From NCBI GenBank assembly GCA_043745195.1, contig JAYTTF010000247.1, forward strand, positions 1-64,000: 64,000 nt of DNA, in the 5' to 3' direction. The notes below the pieces were generated by a model. The model was not told where the DNA came from. It ran no database searches and saw only the letters and a list, made by a program, of their open reading frames with translations. This stretch comes from JANXSF01 sp043745195 (GTDB taxonomy: Bacteria > Acidobacteriota > Terriglobia > Bryobacterales > Bryobacteraceae). Both the position numbers and the translations under genes were made by a program. Numbering within the stretch: the stretch's first letter is position 1; each line of letters opens with the position of its first letter. This document shows, in pieces, positions 33,779 through 42,482 of this stretch.

Positions 33779-34948
33779 ATGGAAATTTTCAAGAATACAA
33801 ACTTTGACTTTTTGGGCAACAAATGGCCCTTCATTATTGCCAGCTTGGTGTTGACTGCCGCTGGTTTGGGTAGTTTGCTAATGAAAGGCGGCCCCAGGTA
33901 TGGAATTGATTTTAATGGCGGGACTTCCACCTCTGTTACATTCGCCACGGATCCGAACGAAGAGGAGATCCGGCGAGTGCTTTCAGCAAAGATTCCCGGA
34001 GAAATTGTGGTGCAGAAGATTCAAGGCCAAAACGAGGTGATGATCGGCAGCGAGGTTCAGGACGAAAAGCAACTGAACACAGCGCGCGAAGCGATCTATT
34101 CCAGCCTTGCTGAAAAGTTTAATCCGGATCCTAAAAAAATGGACATCAACAATTCCGGTCAAGCTGCAATTGCCGACCAGATTCGCGATGGGTTAGGCCG
34201 AGCTGGTGTAAACCTTTCGGATAACCAGTTACAGGACATGGTGAAGGCTATTTTGCAATTCCGTGATTCCAGGCAGGGAATAATTCCCAGCTTCGATTCC
34301 TTATCCGGCATTGCTGGCGTAACTCCGGCAGTGATTGGAGTGTTGAAGAATACGTTGACAGCAGCACCTTACAATATCCGTCACTTTGATCTTGTAGGCC
34401 CCAAGGTGGGGCGCGAGTTGCGAACGCAGGCTTTGACCGCAACGCTGCTGGCTCTGACAGGTATGTTGATTTACGTGGCGTTGCGATTTGAGTTAGTATA
34501 CGGTGCTGCTGCAGTAATTGCGGTGTTCCATGACACGATCATCACCGTTGGACTATTTTCACTATTCAATAAACAGATTGATCTACCAGTGATTGCCGCT
34601 TTGTTAACTTTGGTGGGTTTTTCAATGAACGACACGATTGTGGTTTTTGATCGTATTCGTGAGAATTTGAAGTTGATGCGGAAGGAAAGCTTGTATACAA
34701 TTATCAATGCAAGCATCAACCAAACGCTGAGCAGAACCATTCTTACAAGTGGTTTAACATTGCTCACTGCACTTTCTTTATATTTTTTTGGAGGACCGGT
34801 ACTTCATGGGTTCTCTTTTGCTCTAGTTTTTGGTATCCTCGTCGGAACGTATTCATCAATCTTTGTTGCAAGCCCTATACTAGTAGCCTGGCAAGAGTGG
34901 GCAGCAAAGAGGAAAGAAGCCCCCGGCGGACTGAAAGTAGCCAAGTAG
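33779..34948 (+). CDS. secF: Protein translocase subunit SecF
   Basis: Partner of SecD, 389 residues. It starts with the FDFLGNKWPFIIASLVL membrane segment and the YGIDFNGGTSTSV motif. The six-segment bundle contains SMNDTIVVFDRIRENLKL, with the conserved Asp of the proton path. An insertion in the first periplasmic loop (about 75-190), DQIRDGLGRAGVNLSDNQLQ and after, is larger than in E. coli SecF. A gap of 118 bases separates it from secD. The gap contains a TTGACA (33705-33710) without a good -10. Confidence 0.94.
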   Translation: MEIFKNTNFDFLGNKWPFIIASLVLTAAGLGSLLMKGGPRYGIDFNGGTSTSVTFATDPNEEEIRRVLSAKIPGEIVVQKIQGQNEVMIGSEVQDEKQLNTAREAIYSSLAEKFNPDPKKMDINNSGQAAIADQIRDGLGRAGVNLSDNQLQDMVKAILQFRDSRQGIIPSFDSLSGIAGVTPAVIGVLKNTLTAAPYNIRHFDLVGPKVGRELRTQALTATLLALTGMLIYVALRFELVYGAAAVIAVFHDTIITVGLFSLFNKQIDLPVIAALLTLVGFSMNDTIVVFDRIRENLKLMRKESLYTIINASINQTLSRTILTSGLTLLTALSLYFFGGPVLHGFSFALVFGILVGTYSSIFVASPILVAWQEWAAKRKEAPGGLKVAK

Positions 34949-34970
34949 GCTACAAGACAAATTTTTAACT

Positions 34971-34997
34971 GCGGTTCCGGTGCCTGAAACCGGCCGC
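34971..34997 (+). other. Stem-loop between secF and tonB
   Basis: GCGGTTCCGGT (34971-34981) pairs with ACCGGCCGC (34989-34997), with a two-base bulge. It lies 22 bases past the secF stop and before the tonB ribosome site. No T run follows, so it is not a standard intrinsic terminator. It may slow or separate the sec and ton transcripts. Confidence 0.3.
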
Positions 34998-35016
34998 TAA
35001 GAAAAGGACAACGGAC

Positions 35017-35784
35017 ATGTTTGAACAGACATTCGTTGATGGAACAGGGAAAACAAGTAAACCCTGGACGGTTGCATTATCCTTCGCCTTGCAGATGCTT
35101 TTACTCGGGGTGATTGTTCTTATCCCGTTAATTTGGACTGAAGCGATTTCAGGGGCGCATTTGACCACCTTCCTGGTGGCACCACCGCCTCCACCGCCTC
35201 CTCCGCCGCCTCCACCACCTGCGGCTGTAATCAAAGTAGTGAAACAGATTCCTCGTCAGTTTGACGGTTCGAAGCTGATGGCTCCAAAGACGATTCCCAA
35301 AGAGATCGCCATGATCAAAGAGGAAGAACTTCCCGCTCCATCGGCCAATATGGGTGTTGTCGGTGGTGTTCCCGGTGGCGTTCCTGGCGGTACGGCCGGC
35401 GGCGTAATTGGCGGTATTATCGGTGGCGTTGCCGCAGCTCCGCCACCACCACCACCGCCACCAGTAAAAGAGGCACCCAAGCCAAAGCCCACAGGCCCCA
35501 TTCGTGTTGGTGGCAATGTGCAGCAGGCAAACTTGCTCTCTCAGCAGAAGCCGATTTACCCCCCGTTGGCGAAGCAGGCTCGAATTCAAGGTGTCGTGCG
35601 TTTCAACGCAGTCATCTCGAAAGACGGTACAATCCAGCAGTTGACATTGGTCAGCGGTCACCCGCTGCTGATTCCGTCAGCCCAGGAAGCCGTCAAGAAC
35701 TGGAAGTATCGTCCAACATTGCTCAACAACGAACCTGTTGAAGTTCAAACGACGATCGACGTGAACTTCACGTTGAGCAACTAA
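35017..35784 (+). CDS. tonB: TonB energy transducer with poly-Pro and Gly-rich linker
   Basis: Carries proton-motive energy from ExbBD to outer-membrane receptors. 255 residues. One N-terminal membrane segment at about 21-42 is followed by a run of 13 prolines (about 56-68), a Lys-rich section, then a Gly/Val repeat region (GGVPGGVPGGTAGGVIGG, about 113-138), a second Pro run (8), and the TonB C-terminal domain (YPPLAKQARIQGVVRFNAVI, about 180-255). Both runs are longer or different from the usual EPKP/KPKP linker. RBS AAAAGGAC precedes the ATG. Confidence 0.9.
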   Translation: MFEQTFVDGTGKTSKPWTVALSFALQMLLLGVIVLIPLIWTEAISGAHLTTFLVAPPPPPPPPPPPPPAAVIKVVKQIPRQFDGSKLMAPKTIPKEIAMIKEEELPAPSANMGVVGGVPGGVPGGTAGGVIGGIIGGVAAAPPPPPPPPVKEAPKPKPTGPIRVGGNVQQANLLSQQKPIYPPLAKQARIQGVVRFNAVISKDGTIQQLTLVSGHPLLIPSAQEAVKNWKYRPTLLNNEPVEVQTTIDVNFTLSN

Positions 35785-35791
35785 CGTTCTG

Positions 35792-35840
35792 GTGCTAACC
35801 AAACGGGTACCAACCGTTTGGACAGTTTTAGCAGCACTAA
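35792..35840 (+). other. Extended hairpin between tonB and exbB
   Basis: CCAAACGG (35799-35806) and CCGTTTGG (35814-35821) form an 8-bp stem with a 7-base loop, extended outward by GTGCTAA and TTAGC/GCAC. It stands in the 161-base gap after tonB. Only a short T run follows, so it may act as a weak terminator or an mRNA-protecting structure. Nothing else is seen in the gap. Confidence 0.4.
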
Positions 35841-35945
35841 GTATTTGATATGTTCTGATTAGTTTGTTGACCAGTGCAGAAAAGACTCGTCAGCTAGTAG
35901 TAAATGTAGAAAGTTCAACTTCAATTCAACTCGCAGGAGAGAAAT

Positions 35946-36680
35946 ATGGTACTTCAACTTCAAGTCTGGGCGCTGTTCTTGTTGGAAGGAGCAGTAGCTT
36001 TTGACGCCCGCAGTATGTGGAATCAGATGGGCATCTTGGCCAGATTGGTCGTTATCATCCTTTTTGTCATGTCAGCCTGGTCTATTGGCGTCATGATTGA
36101 TCGTTTGATGGCGTTCAATGCGGCTCGTCAACAATCACGCGCATTTGCACCGGCAGTCGCTGGCGCTTTGCGTGAAGGCAAACTGGATGAAGCAATTAAA
36201 GTGGCTGATCGTTTCAAGAAGAGTCACCTTGCTAAAGTCGTTGTTGCAGGTTTGCAGGAATTCCAGGCACACCACAATTCGCCGGAATTATCAGGGGAGC
36301 AAATAGAAGCTAGTAAACGCGCCCTGGAACGTTCCGAGGCAATAGTCAATGCCGAACTAAAGCGCGGAGTGAGTTCCCTGGCTACAATCGGTTCCACAGG
36401 TCCGTTCGTCGGATTGCTGGGAACGGTGGTCGGCATCATCAACGCCTTCGCTGGTATGTCATCGGAAAAAACCTCTGGTTTGTCCGCAGTCGCTGGCGGT
36501 ATTTCGGAAGCGCTGGTAACTACAGCTATCGGTTTGCTAGTGGCAATTCCGGCAGTTATGATGTTCAACTACTTCACCAATCGGGTGGAAGCGTTTAATA
36601 TCGAAATGACCAATTCAAGCTCCGAACTGATCGATTATTTTATTAAGCGATCGCAGAAAGTTGCTGGTGCTCGTCACTAG
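35946..36680 (+). CDS. exbB: ExbB/TolQ/MotA-type proton channel
   Basis: Inner-membrane motor subunit of the TonB system. 244 residues. The segments are at about 30-52, 135-160 and 178-200. The family signature LATIGSTGPFVGLLGTVVGIINAF and the following SGLSAVAGGISEALVTTAIGLLVAIPA are present. GGAGAG precedes the ATG. It is followed by two ExbD genes, so an ExbB-ExbD-ExbD-TonB complex is likely. Confidence 0.93.
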   Translation: MVLQLQVWALFLLEGAVAFDARSMWNQMGILARLVVIILFVMSAWSIGVMIDRLMAFNAARQQSRAFAPAVAGALREGKLDEAIKVADRFKKSHLAKVVVAGLQEFQAHHNSPELSGEQIEASKRALERSEAIVNAELKRGVSSLATIGSTGPFVGLLGTVVGIINAFAGMSSEKTSGLSAVAGGISEALVTTAIGLLVAIPAVMMFNYFTNRVEAFNIEMTNSSSELIDYFIKRSQKVAGARH

Positions 36681-36713
36681 TCCGGTAAGCAATCTAGCGA
36701 GTTGAAGTTCTGA

Positions 36714-36749
36714 GCTGGGCTCGACGTCCTTACGGAAATTGAGCCCAGC
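36714..36749 (+). other. Stem-loop between exbB and first exbD
   Basis: GCTGGGCTC (36714-36722) and GAGCCCAGC (36741-36749) are perfectly complementary, with an 18-base loop. It lies between the exbB stop (36680) and the ribosome site GTAGGAGG of exbD. It is not followed by a T run. It may stop decay or termination partway and so fix the ExbB to ExbD ratio. Confidence 0.5.
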
Positions 36750-36771
36750 AAGAAAGTAGGAGGACATTCTT

Positions 36772-37209
36772 ATGACGAAACTGAAGAACGTACCAAGTCC
36801 TCTTTCGGAGATCAACGTGACTCCGATGGTAGACGTAATGTTGGTAATGTTAATCATCTTCATGGTGATCACGCCTATGTTGTCAAAGGGCGTCAGCGTG
36901 AATTTGGTAAAAACGAAAAATCCGATTGCCATGGCGGCTGCTGATAAAGACGATGCAGTTCTTGTTTCAGTGACGCGTGATGGCAAGGTTTATTTGCAAA
37001 GCAAGCCTTACACACCTGACGATCTGCCAGCGAAGGTGAAGGATCTACTGACCAATAAATTAGACAAAACCTGCTACATCAAATCTGATATGCGGGCCAG
37101 GTATGATTTGGTGGTAAAAGTGATCGACAATCTACGCGCGGCTGGTGTTGATCAAGTGGGTTTGTTGACTGAGCAGATTAAAGAAGGCGATTCGCGCGCC
37201 GGTATTTAG
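36772..37209 (+). CDS. exbD: ExbD/TolR biopolymer transporter, copy 1
   Basis: 145 residues. A short cytosolic N-terminus is followed by SEINVTPMVDVMLVMLIIFM, holding the conserved Asp of the proton path, and a periplasmic domain ending in YDLVVKVIDNLRAAGVDQVGLLT. A very good ribosome site (AGGAGG) precedes it. It is a standard ExbD without insertion, unlike its neighbour. Confidence 0.92.
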   Translation: MTKLKNVPSPLSEINVTPMVDVMLVMLIIFMVITPMLSKGVSVNLVKTKNPIAMAAADKDDAVLVSVTRDGKVYLQSKPYTPDDLPAKVKDLLTNKLDKTCYIKSDMRARYDLVVKVIDNLRAAGVDQVGLLTEQIKEGDSRAGI

Positions 37210-37255
37210 TTCCGCTGAAACAGATTTTTTGCACTCTTTATAAGGAGCAATTACT

Positions 37256-37684
37256 ATGGGTATGGCATTGGGTGGCAGCGGTGGTCCGGCTGCCAATATT
37301 AACGTTACACCACTGATTGACGTCTTGCTTGTGTTGTTGATCATTTTCATGGTTATCACACCGCTGACTCCTAAAGGATTGGAAGCGCTGGTGCCCCAGC
37401 CACCTCCTCCTAACCAACCGCCTCCGCCCCCCCAAGACGATCGTACTGTGGTGATCATCATCGAAAAAGACCGCAGCATGAAAATCAATACGGAGCCAGT
37501 TACTAAAAAGAACTTGGGAGACCGTTTGACGCAAATTTTCAAAACTCGTGCCGAGCGAGTCGTGTTCGTCAAGGGCGATCCCGACTGCGAGTTTATTGAC
37601 ATTGCAGAAGCTGTTGATATTGCCAAGGGTGCAGGTATTGACAAGATTGGTTTGATGACAGCGAAGATGGAGCAAGGCCAATGA
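37256..37684 (+). CDS. exbD: ExbD/TolR biopolymer transporter, copy 2 with Pro-rich insert
   Basis: 142 residues. The membrane region has ANINVTPLIDVLLVLLIIFM with the conserved Asp. A Pro-rich stretch (VPQPPPPNQPPPPPQDD, about 45-61) sits where the periplasmic domain begins, and matches the poly-Pro of TonB in the same operon. Ending motif is FIDIAEAVDIAKGAGIDKIGLMT. Its last codons overlap the TPR gene start (ATGA). Two different ExbD subunits in one operon are usual in this phylum and in myxobacteria. Confidence 0.92.
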   Translation: MGMALGGSGGPAANINVTPLIDVLLVLLIIFMVITPLTPKGLEALVPQPPPPNQPPPPPQDDRTVVIIIEKDRSMKINTEPVTKKNLGDRLTQIFKTRAERVVFVKGDPDCEFIDIAEAVDIAKGAGIDKIGLMTAKMEQGQ

Positions 37685-38514
37685 AGACAAAATTTCTTCC
37701 GTTGCTTGCCGTCGGAATTGCTTCGCTCTTTTTAACCTCTTGTGATAAGTTGAAAGCTCGGGATGAATTGAACAAGGGTGTCCAAGCATTTAAGAGCTCA
37801 AAATTTCCAGAAGCTGCTGAGCATTTTACGAATGCCATTAATTACGATCCCACATACCCCACCTCCAGACTTTATTTGGCAATGTCCTATTTGAGCCAGT
37901 GGATTCCAGGTGCTATCTCTGACGAAAACACGCAGATGGCGGCCAAGGCGAACGAACAGTTTCTAAAGGTGCTGGAGCAGAATCCTAAAGAAACTGTAGC
38001 GATTGCTTCAATCGCTTCCATGTATTTTAATCAGAAGAAACTGGATGAAGCGAAAGATTGGTACACCAAGCTTCTAAACGTGGATCCGAACGACAAAACG
38101 GCTTATTACACAATGGGTGTAATTGCGTGGACAAAAACGTTCCCCAAGCGCATGGAAGCTCGTAACAAATTGAGCATGAAGCCGGAAGATCCAGGTCCAT
38201 TGAAGGATAAGAAGGTTCGAGCTGAAGTAAGAGAAAAGAATTTGCCGATTGTGGAAGAGGGATTAAAGAATCTCCAAAAGGCTATTGACGTTGATAAGGA
38301 GTACGATGACGCAATGGCCTACATGAATCTTCTATACCGGGAACGGGCTGATCTTTCCGAAACTACGGAAGAGTACAAGAAGGATATTGCATCGGCTGAT
38401 AGCTGGGTTGACAAGACTTTGGAAACCAAGAAAATCAAGAATGAACGCGCCCAAAAGACTCAGGGTGGAGTAATCATTGAAGAGAAGAAACCTGAAGACG
38501 AGAAGAAGAAGTAA
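37681..38514 (+). CDS. TPR-repeat lipoprotein
   Basis: 277 residues. The signal peptide ends with a lipobox (LFLTSC, Cys about 21), so the protein should be lipid-anchored. Tetratricopeptide repeats lie at about 30-62, 105-140 and 180-215 (NKGVQAFKSSKFPEAAEHFTNAI, LDEAKDWYTKLLNVDP). The C-terminal tail is very Lys/Glu-rich (KKPEDEKKK). Cotranscription with tonB-exbBDD suggests a scaffold for an envelope complex. The gene ends in a strong terminator. Confidence 0.87.
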   Translation: MKTKFLPLLAVGIASLFLTSCDKLKARDELNKGVQAFKSSKFPEAAEHFTNAINYDPTYPTSRLYLAMSYLSQWIPGAISDENTQMAAKANEQFLKVLEQNPKETVAIASIASMYFNQKKLDEAKDWYTKLLNVDPNDKTAYYTMGVIAWTKTFPKRMEARNKLSMKPEDPGPLKDKKVRAEVREKNLPIVEEGLKNLQKAIDVDKEYDDAMAYMNLLYRERADLSETTEEYKKDIASADSWVDKTLETKKIKNERAQKTQGGVIIEEKKPEDEKKK

Positions 38515-38533
38515 TCTTCTGTTTGTGGAATGT

Positions 38534-38572
38534 AAAGGAAAAGAGCCGCCCTGCGCGGCTCTTTTCCTTTTT
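38534..38572 (+). terminator. Strong intrinsic terminator
   Basis: AAAGGAAAAGAGCCGC (38534-38549) and its perfect complement (38555-38570) enclose a 5-base loop and are followed by T residues up to 38572. It ends the tonB operon 20 bases after the TPR gene. The perfect 16-bp stem is the best terminator in the window. Confidence 0.93.
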
Positions 38573-38602
38573 GATGTGTTAGCTTGAACTTAGTATCCTT
38601 TC

Positions 38603-40825
38603 GTGAGTGATTCGATCCCAGCCTTTGAACCATCGGCTTTACCGGTGCCTTCGGTGCCCGAACCGGTGTATTCCTTTGATCCTCGATATCGCGAGTTGGA
38701 GGAAAAGTTGCTGCGTCTGCGGCCTGCTGAGTCGCTGGAATTAACAAGGAAGGCATACCTATTCGCGGCCGAAAAACATAAAGACCAGCTGCGGAAATCG
38801 GGTGATGAGTATATGGTTCACCCTTTGGAAGTTGCACATATTCTAGCCGACATGCAGATGGACGCCGTGTGTGTTCAAACGGGACTTCTGCACGATGTGG
38901 TGGAAGATTGCGGGGTGAAAATTGAAGAGATTCGAGCCGCCTATGGCGATGCGGTTGCGGCCTGTGTTGACGGGGTCACCAAGCTAGCGAAAATCAAGGT
39001 GTATTCGCGCGAGGACCGCCAAGCTGAGAGCGTCCGCAAGATGCTGCTGGCCATGGTGAAGGACCTGCGCGTGGTTGTGGTTAAGTTGGCAGATCGCCTG
39101 CATAACATGCGGACGTTAGGCTCGCTTTCAGAAGAGCGGAAGCAGCGAATCTCCCAGGAAACGCTAGAGGTTTACGCTCCCATTGCGCATCGTCTGGGAA
39201 TGGGTAAAATTCGAGGTGAATTGGAAGACCTGGGCTTCCAGCATATGGAGCCGGAATCCTTTGCGGAGATACGCCAAGCAATTTCATTGCGGCGGGATTC
39301 CAGTGAAGAGGTTCTGAACGAGATCCGCGATGCGGTGAAGTTGAAGCTGTCGAGGGAAAATATTCCGGCTCGCGTGGAGGGCCGGATAAAGCGCCCCTAC
39401 TCTGTCTTCCAAAAACTACGGAAACAGAAAATTAGTATCGATCAGGTCTATGATTTGCTAGCAATTCGTATCATTACTGACTCAGTGAAGAACTGCTACG
39501 GGGCACTTGGGATTATTCATAACGAATGGCATCCTATTCCTGGGCGCATAAAGGACTTCATTGCCATCCCTCGGCCGAACCTATACCAGTCACTACATAC
39601 ATCTGTGATGGGGCCGGGCGGCGTTGCGTTTGAAGTGCAGATTCGAACCGACGAGATGCATCGGATTGCCGAAGAGGGCATTGCTGCTCACTGGAAGTAT
39701 AAAGAAGGTAAGCGCGGTCAGCAGCAGGATGAAAGGCAAATCGCCTGGCTCCGACAATTAGTGGAATGGCAACAGGAACTTGGCCCCAGCGAGTTCATGT
39801 CCAGCCTCAAAGTGGATTTGTATTCCGAAGAAGTGTACGCGTTTTCTCCTGGAGGACGTGTTATTGTTCTGCCCAAAGATGCGTCCCCTGTTGACTTCGC
39901 ATATGCCATCCACACCGATGTTGGGAATAGCTGCGTTGGGTCGAAAGTGAATGGCCGCATTGTTCCCTTGAAGTATGCGTTGAAGAACGGCGATGTAGTG
40001 GAAATTCTCACCCAGAACAATCATTTACCCAGTAAGGATTGGTTGGGCTTTGTCAAGACCTCTCGGGCGAAGAACAAGATCCGTCACGTCATCAACACTA
40101 CGGAGCGCGTGAAGGCTATCGAAATTGGTGAGAAGCATTTGGAGCGTGAGGCAAGGCGCTTGGGTGTGCAAATGCGGCGCATCGGCAAGGATGACCTGGA
40201 GCGCGTTGCAGCGGAATACGGAGTGGCGAAGATTGAAGATCTTTATGCTTCTTTAGGGTACGGCAAATGTTCTGCCAGACAGGTGTTGACGAAATTAGCA
40301 CCTGATCAAGTGGAAGCGGAAATTGAGCAACCTAAGCCCGCAACGCCGGCGATTCCTCTGGGCGACGATAAGGACTTGGTAGTGCGTGTGAAGGGCGTGG
40401 AAGACGTCCTGGTGTACTTGGCCAAGTGTTGTAACCCTATCCGTGGTGAGGCGATTGTCGGCTACATTAGCAGAGGAAAGGGTATTGCAGTGCACTCCCT
40501 GAATTGCCCGAATGTAACTAATTTGATGTACGAAGTGGAACGAAAGATTGAAGTGGAGTGGGCGCGCGGAGCGAGTGAAACCTTTATCGTGAAGATTAAG
40601 GTATTCACAGATGACCGGCCTGGAATCCTGAATCAGTTGACGAGCATCCTATTGCACGAGAGCAGTAATATTCGATCTCTCGAAGCGCAAGGGGACGATG
40701 AGCGGGGCGGGGAAGGGGCGATTGTTTCGATGACGGTTGAAGTGAAAGAGAAGAAGCAGTTGGAGCGCGTTATTAGCGCCATTCGCCGCATTGGCGGAGT
40801 CCGCGATGTGGAGCGAGTGAAATGA
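38603..40825 (+). CDS. Bifunctional (p)ppGpp synthetase/hydrolase (Rel/Spo)
   Basis: 740-residue alarmone enzyme. HD hydrolase domain: YMVHPLEVA and LLHDVVEDC (about 75-105), so ppGpp hydrolysis should be active. Synthetase: RIKRPYSVFQKLRKQ, VYDLLAIRIIT, and the RxKD motif RIKDFIAIP, the form seen in bifunctional SpoT/Rel enzymes, followed by YQSLHTSV. TGS domain: VYAFSPGGRVIVLPKDASPV. C-terminal ACT domain: VKIKVFTDDRPGILNQLT. GTG start; no competing start nearby. Its stop overlaps the DUF971 start. Confidence 0.95.
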   Translation: MSDSIPAFEPSALPVPSVPEPVYSFDPRYRELEEKLLRLRPAESLELTRKAYLFAAEKHKDQLRKSGDEYMVHPLEVAHILADMQMDAVCVQTGLLHDVVEDCGVKIEEIRAAYGDAVAACVDGVTKLAKIKVYSREDRQAESVRKMLLAMVKDLRVVVVKLADRLHNMRTLGSLSEERKQRISQETLEVYAPIAHRLGMGKIRGELEDLGFQHMEPESFAEIRQAISLRRDSSEEVLNEIRDAVKLKLSRENIPARVEGRIKRPYSVFQKLRKQKISIDQVYDLLAIRIITDSVKNCYGALGIIHNEWHPIPGRIKDFIAIPRPNLYQSLHTSVMGPGGVAFEVQIRTDEMHRIAEEGIAAHWKYKEGKRGQQQDERQIAWLRQLVEWQQELGPSEFMSSLKVDLYSEEVYAFSPGGRVIVLPKDASPVDFAYAIHTDVGNSCVGSKVNGRIVPLKYALKNGDVVEILTQNNHLPSKDWLGFVKTSRAKNKIRHVINTTERVKAIEIGEKHLEREARRLGVQMRRIGKDDLERVAAEYGVAKIEDLYASLGYGKCSARQVLTKLAPDQVEAEIEQPKPATPAIPLGDDKDLVVRVKGVEDVLVYLAKCCNPIRGEAIVGYISRGKGIAVHSLNCPNVTNLMYEVERKIEVEWARGASETFIVKIKVFTDDRPGILNQLTSILLHESSNIRSLEAQGDDERGGEGAIVSMTVEVKEKKQLERVISAIRRIGGVRDVERVK

Positions 40826-41157
40826 TTGATCCTGAGCATATTGCCATTTCGAAATCCAAAGGAATTCAAATTGATTGGAACGACGGGCATCATTCCAGCT
40901 ATGACGTGGAGCACTTGCGGGAACAGTGTCCTTGCGCCACTTGCACTGGGGCGCATGGTACCGAACCGCAGCGCTATCAGCGGCCGGAAGCAAATCCATT
41001 TCAGATGTTCAAGGCTCGATTGAAAATGGATCAAGTAGAGCCGGTGGGGAATTACGCGATCCGAATTTTGTGGAATGATGGTCACAACACCGGGATCTAT
41101 TCATACGATCATTTGCGTCGGATTTGCGAATGTGCCGAATGCAAGAAGCAGGGCTAG
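40822..41157 (+). CDS. DUF971 (GBBH-like N-terminal) protein
   Basis: 111 residues. The DUF971 signature is clear: ISKSKGIQIDWNDGHHSSYDVEHLREQCPCATC, repeated in weaker form as RILWNDGHNTGIYSYDHLRRICEC. The domain carries four or more Cys, probably for a zinc or iron-sulfur site; elsewhere it is fused to gamma-butyrobetaine hydroxylases or Mrp ATPases. It is translationally coupled to the Rel/Spo gene (ATGA). It ends three bases before the convergent oxidase gene. Confidence 0.85.
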   Translation: MIDPEHIAISKSKGIQIDWNDGHHSSYDVEHLREQCPCATCTGAHGTEPQRYQRPEANPFQMFKARLKMDQVEPVGNYAIRILWNDGHNTGIYSYDHLRRICECAECKKQG

Positions 41158-41160
41158 CTG

Positions 41161-42480
41161 CTAAAAAAGATTACCGGCTCCCAACAGCCATTGTGGATCC
41201 AGTCGAGTCTTAACATCCTTCATTGCTTGGATTTCTTCCGAGGTGAACTGCAGATTCAACAGATGGCGCTTCCGTTTTCCTAATCCATGCTCAGCACCGA
41301 CGGTGCCGCCCAGAACTACGGCATGACGGGCAAAGTCGATCATGAGTTGCTTGCCTAACTCCAGATGAGCTTCCGTTTCCGGCAGCAAATTGACGTGGAC
41401 ATGAGCATCGCCGATGTGCCCGAAAATCACACTGGGAGCTGGATATTCGTTGAGTTTACTGCGGTAGTAGGCCATCATTTCAAGATTTCGAGTAAAAGGA
41501 ACTGCAAAGTCTGAGCCGAGTTTTTGAAATCCATTTCGGCGTACCCGTTCGTTAACAGCCTCTGGAAGGGTGTGTCGAAATTGACGAAATCTCTCGCGGT
41601 CTTTGGAATTCATGGCGAACCAACTGGCTTCCTGGTAGGCTCCAGATTCTTCAAGGCGAATAAGCCAGGGATCCACGTCATCGCCTTCTTGTTCAATAAT
41701 CAGGCAGGAAGCTGAAGTTGGAATGCCTTCAAATCGATGCCGAATCAAGTCTACGGAACTTGCATCGCAATATTCAAGCATTCTTAGTCCTGCCGCGTTT
41801 CGCCAGGAATCCACCGCATGCAACGCAGCTTGATCATCCGGAAAAAAGATTATACCGTTGATCAACTCGACAGGTACAGGAAGAAGGTTCAATTCAGCTC
41901 CGGTGATCAACGCCAGCGTTCCTTCAGAACCTGCGATAAGATCAATCCAATCCATTCCCGGACGCAACTGATAGCCAGCCTGATGCTTTGTTGTTTGAGG
42001 AATGCTAATTGCGGGAACCGGAAAATCGACTGTATCACCGCGACGGAATGTTCGAGTCGTTCCATCAATGAACATCACATGCAGTACCAGAATGTGGCGG
42101 CGGGTTGAGCCAAAGAGTAAGGAGCGGGAACCGGAGGCGTTGTTGGCGATGATGCCGCCGATAGATGCCCAATGCTCAGTGGGGTCGGGAGGAAAGAACT
42201 GGCCAGTGCTTTTCGCAGCCTTATGCAAGTCTTTAAGAGTCACACCTGCGCCTACTATGGCTCTGCCCGATTCGATGTTCAGGCTGTTAAATGCCATCAA
42301 CGAAATGGACCAACCACGTTCGGGAATGGCACCACCGGTAACGCCGGTTAAAGCGCCGACAATGGTGACTGGCGTGGCCGAGGAATTTGCCAGCCGCAGT
42401 ATGTCGGCAAGCTCCTGTTCGTTAGTGGGTGCGTATTCTTTTTCCGGTTCACCACGCCATCCACTGGCATCCTCCAACAC
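41161..42480 (-). CDS. FAD-linked oxidase, GlcD/D-lactate dehydrogenase type
   Basis: 439-residue flavoprotein of the PCMH/VAO superfamily that oxidises a 2-hydroxy acid such as glycolate or D-lactate. FAD-binding signs are PVTIVGALTGVTGGAIP (about 37-53), FFPPDPTEHWASIGGIIANNASG, and GSEGTLALITGAEL. The C-terminal domain ends with HIGDAHVHVNLLP and GAEHGLGKRKRHLL (His active site). The GTG start lies two bases after the RNase J stop, with GAGGTG before it, so both are probably coupled. Electron acceptor is not predictable. Confidence 0.88.
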   Translation of the reverse strand: MLEDASGWRGEPEKEYAPTNEQELADILRLANSSATPVTIVGALTGVTGGAIPERGWSISLMAFNSLNIESGRAIVGAGVTLKDLHKAAKSTGQFFPPDPTEHWASIGGIIANNASGSRSLLFGSTRRHILVLHVMFIDGTTRTFRRGDTVDFPVPAISIPQTTKHQAGYQLRPGMDWIDLIAGSEGTLALITGAELNLLPVPVELINGIIFFPDDQAALHAVDSWRNAAGLRMLEYCDASSVDLIRHRFEGIPTSASCLIIEQEGDDVDPWLIRLEESGAYQEASWFAMNSKDRERFRQFRHTLPEAVNERVRRNGFQKLGSDFAVPFTRNLEMMAYYRSKLNEYPAPSVIFGHIGDAHVHVNLLPETEAHLELGKQLMIDFARHAVVLGGTVGAEHGLGKRKRHLLNLQFTSEEIQAMKDVKTRLDPQWLLGAGNLF

Positions 42481-42482
42481 GG

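Noticed and set aside
35149..35661. 170-codon frame on the minus strand over tonB
   Set aside because: It is the shadow of the poly-Pro and Gly-rich coding strand; the Trp-rich run is an antisense product of CCN codons.
38534..38572. Possible repeat or mobile element end
   Set aside because: The symmetric structure with a T run after a convincing stop codon is a plain intrinsic terminator.
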